A stretch of 8,337 nucleotides of DNA from Cyclobacteriaceae bacterium (GTDB taxonomy: Bacteria > Bacteroidota > Bacteroidia > Cytophagales > Cyclobacteriaceae), in contig JANYKP010000238.1 of the NCBI GenBank assembly GCA_025358195.1, positions 1 to 8,337 on the forward strand, read 5' to 3'. The translations under genes and the position numbers were made by a program. Positions within the stretch are counted from its first letter, which is position 1. Each line of letters starts with the position of its first letter. Shown one piece after another: positions 7,562 to 8,337 of the stretch. The notes under the pieces are model-generated. The model had not been told where the DNA came from. It saw nothing but the letters and a program-made list of their open reading frames with translations, and did not search any database.

Positions 7562-7607
7562 ATTTCTCTTTTTAGTTATAGGTGTCATTGTACTGGAAAA
7601 GAGAAAT
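7562..7607. repeat. perfect 11-bp inverted repeat upstream of uvrA
   Basis: ATTTCTCTTTT (7562-7572) and AAAAGAGAAAT (7597-7607) are exact reverse complements separated by 24 bases. The inner edge lies 90 bp and the outer edge 125 bp upstream of the uvrA ATG. No T-run follows on either strand, so it is not a standard intrinsic terminator. A wide operator for a dimeric regulator, or the remains of a small mobile element, are both possible. Confidence 0.6.
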
Positions 7608-7687
7608 AAGTCCGGCAGTGTAAGTGTGCAATCTCGGCATCAGTTGCATGTCGACCCACAATGATGCGACTTAAAACTACATTGAGA

Positions 7688-7708
7688 CGGTCCAGCCATA
7701 TTGGACCG
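7688..7708. repeat. GC-rich 7-bp hairpin downstream of the TonB-plug remnant
   Basis: CGGTCCA (7688-7694) pairs exactly with TGGACCG (7702-7708) around a 7-base loop; one further G-U pair (7695 with 7701) is possible in RNA. It lies 111 bases past the stop of the minus-strand TonB-plug remnant and could end or stabilise its transcript. It lacks a trailing U-tract, so a terminator call is not secure. Confidence 0.4.
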
Positions 7709-7818
7709 CGAGAAATATTCACCAAGGAATTAGGTTGATTCACAAGATTTTCCGAAACCAATCTGTTAGATTAACTTTGTCGGGCAGCGCTTATGAGCTT
7801 GTCGGAAGCCAGACCGGT

Positions 7819-8200
7819 TTAGTTCGGATCGATTTCAACAAAAGAGACGTTCCTTATTGGTTCGCCATTTTGAGAAACTCCTTCTATTACAATTCGGTAA
7901 CGACCAGGTAAATCGGCAGCAAAAAAACTCACCTCTCCGCTTCCAGATTGTTTATTTGTTACAATTACCGGATTCCAGTACATAGTTGCCCTGAGATCAG
8001 GCGTGAGAATATCAGTGCGGGAATCATATTGTGGGTGTCTAAAGGCTCGCGGATGTGTATAACCAGGAATTTTGACCGTTTGAAAATTGGGAATTTTCTT
8101 AAAATCCCCAACAGGACCCACTTTTGTGTAGACCGCGATTATTCCAAAAGCACTTTGAGACCCGTACACAACACTCAGCCCAGCCTTAAATTCTATACTA
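7819..8200 (-). pseudogene. C-terminal fragment of a TonB-receptor plug/macroglobulin-like surface protein, 5' end removed by an insertion
   Basis: The minus-strand frame is open from 8208 to the TAA at 7819-7821. Its first bases belong to the inserted element, and native sequence appears to begin near 8200 (SIEFKAGLSVVYGSQSAFG). YGSQSAFGIIAVYTK is the end of a TonB-dependent-receptor plug domain (compare the usual IYGSRGANGVIAIYTK pattern). The tail, with PGYTHPRAFRHPQYD, DLRATMYWNPVIV and VSFFAADLPGRYRIVIEG, matches the C-terminus of the large (often 800+ residue) Bacteroidota proteins that join macroglobulin-type domains to a plug domain; this is from memory of the family. Everything N-terminal is missing, including any signal peptide. 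GTG 8169 could be called as a start, but it falls inside the conserved plug motif and is not believable. The remnant has no internal stop or frameshift, which suggests a fairly recent disruption. Confidence 0.8.
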
Positions 8201-8234
8201 GTGTTAAGTTAAGTATAATATGACGTACTATTTG

Positions 8235-8242
8235 TATATTTG
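8235..8242 (+). promoter_or_regulatory. -7 promoter box of the transposase gene
   Basis: TATATTTG, followed by C, is an exact match to the Bacteroidota -7 element TAnnTTTG(C). It lies 16 bases before the transposase ATG, which implies a very short leader. A matching -33 TTTG at the expected distance is not obvious. Confidence 0.5.
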
Positions 8243-8258
8243 CTAAACCAAATTACAA

Positions 8259-8337
8259 ATGATACGCTACACTGTAAAACTGCTTAAGTCGGAGGTGGAT
8301 GAACTTCAGGCTATTATTAACAAGGGCTCCCATACTT
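8259..8337 (+). CDS. IS630-family transposase, N-terminus only
   Basis: Only 26 codons are visible: MIRYTVKLLKSEVDELQAII, then NKGSHT, before the window ends. The pattern 'R/K-Y-x-V-x-L, then an acidic helix, then L-xx-I-xx-G-S/K' is the characteristic opening of IS630 transposases, which begin with a helix-turn-helix DNA-binding domain and end with a DDE catalytic domain. Neither the rest of the helix-turn-helix nor the catalytic residues can be checked here. The AT-rich leader with its own -7 box and its position at a gene disruption both support the call. Confidence 0.65.
   Translation, partial: MIRYTVKLLKSEVDELQAIINKGSHT

Larger units (their letters stand above)
7483..7818. other. gene-free stretch between uvrA and the truncated TonB-plug gene
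   Basis: These 336 bp hold no convincing coding region and no tRNA or other RNA gene that I can recognise. Two structured elements stand out and are listed separately: an 11-bp inverted repeat at 7562-7607 and a GC-rich hairpin at 7688-7708. The part nearest uvrA (7483-7560) is A/T-rich and presumably holds the uvrA promoter. A minus-strand ORF beginning at 7588 runs into uvrA in another frame and is judged spurious. Confidence 0.7.
8201..8337 (+). mobile_element. left end of an IS630-family (Tc1/mariner-like) insertion sequence, continues past the window
   Basis: The TonB-plug reading frame stops making sense near 8200, and a transposase start follows at 8259. IS630 elements insert at TA; a TA sits at 8199-8200, exactly where the plug sequence ends, with others at 8194-8195 and 8196-8197. 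The assumed left end begins GTGTTAAGTTAAG. The right end and its inverted repeat lie outside the window, so the boundary is inferred. Confidence 0.6.

Noticed and set aside
7391..7588. Minus-strand ORF beginning MTPITKKRNRQ with a hydrophobic stretch, just before uvrA
   Set aside because: About half of it lies inside uvrA in a different frame, it has no recognisable domain, and it starts inside the spacer of the inverted repeat. A leader-peptide role cannot be excluded but has no support.

Overview
The window looks like a chromosomal stretch from a member of the phylum Bacteroidota, probably a free-living Cytophagales-like or Chitinophagales-like bacterium. Four things point there: a DUF4271-type membrane protein, a LytS/LytTR two-component pair of the Bacteroidota type, the C-terminal part of the large TonB-plug surface protein typical of the phylum, and two boxes matching the phylum's TAnnTTTG -7 promoter element, with almost no Shine-Dalgarno sequences. 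Genus or species cannot be read from the sequence.

Layout. Positions 1-1008 (minus) hold most of a membrane protein with a signal peptide; it runs off the window edge. It is transcribed divergently, across 64 bp, from hemW (1073-2200, plus), the radical-SAM-like heme chaperone. A small acidic helical protein follows (2251-2616, plus). Facing it across 36 bp is a minus-strand block that reads uvrA (7482-4624), a sensor histidine kinase (4409-3369) and a LytTR response regulator (3369-2653). The kinase and regulator overlap by one base (TAATG) and form a phosphorelay. The 214 bp between uvrA and the kinase are filled by a degenerate seven-base repeat array. The array happens to be open in the kinase frame and gives a false 67-codon extension.

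Upstream of uvrA lies a 336 bp gene-free stretch with a perfect 11-bp inverted repeat and a separate GC-rich hairpin. Beyond it is a 5'-truncated TonB-plug gene (7819 to about 8200, minus). It is cut by what looks like the left end of an IS630-family insertion sequence, whose transposase starts at 8259 (plus) and runs off the window.

Functionally this is mostly housekeeping: heme trafficking, nucleotide excision repair and one signalling pair, with a mobile-element scar at the right edge. I see no defence system, CRISPR array, RNA gene or biosynthetic cluster. The points most worth a second look are the heptad array, the IS insertion, the loss of the first zinc ligand pair in UvrA, the inverted repeat upstream of uvrA, and a possible heme link for the DUF4271-type protein.
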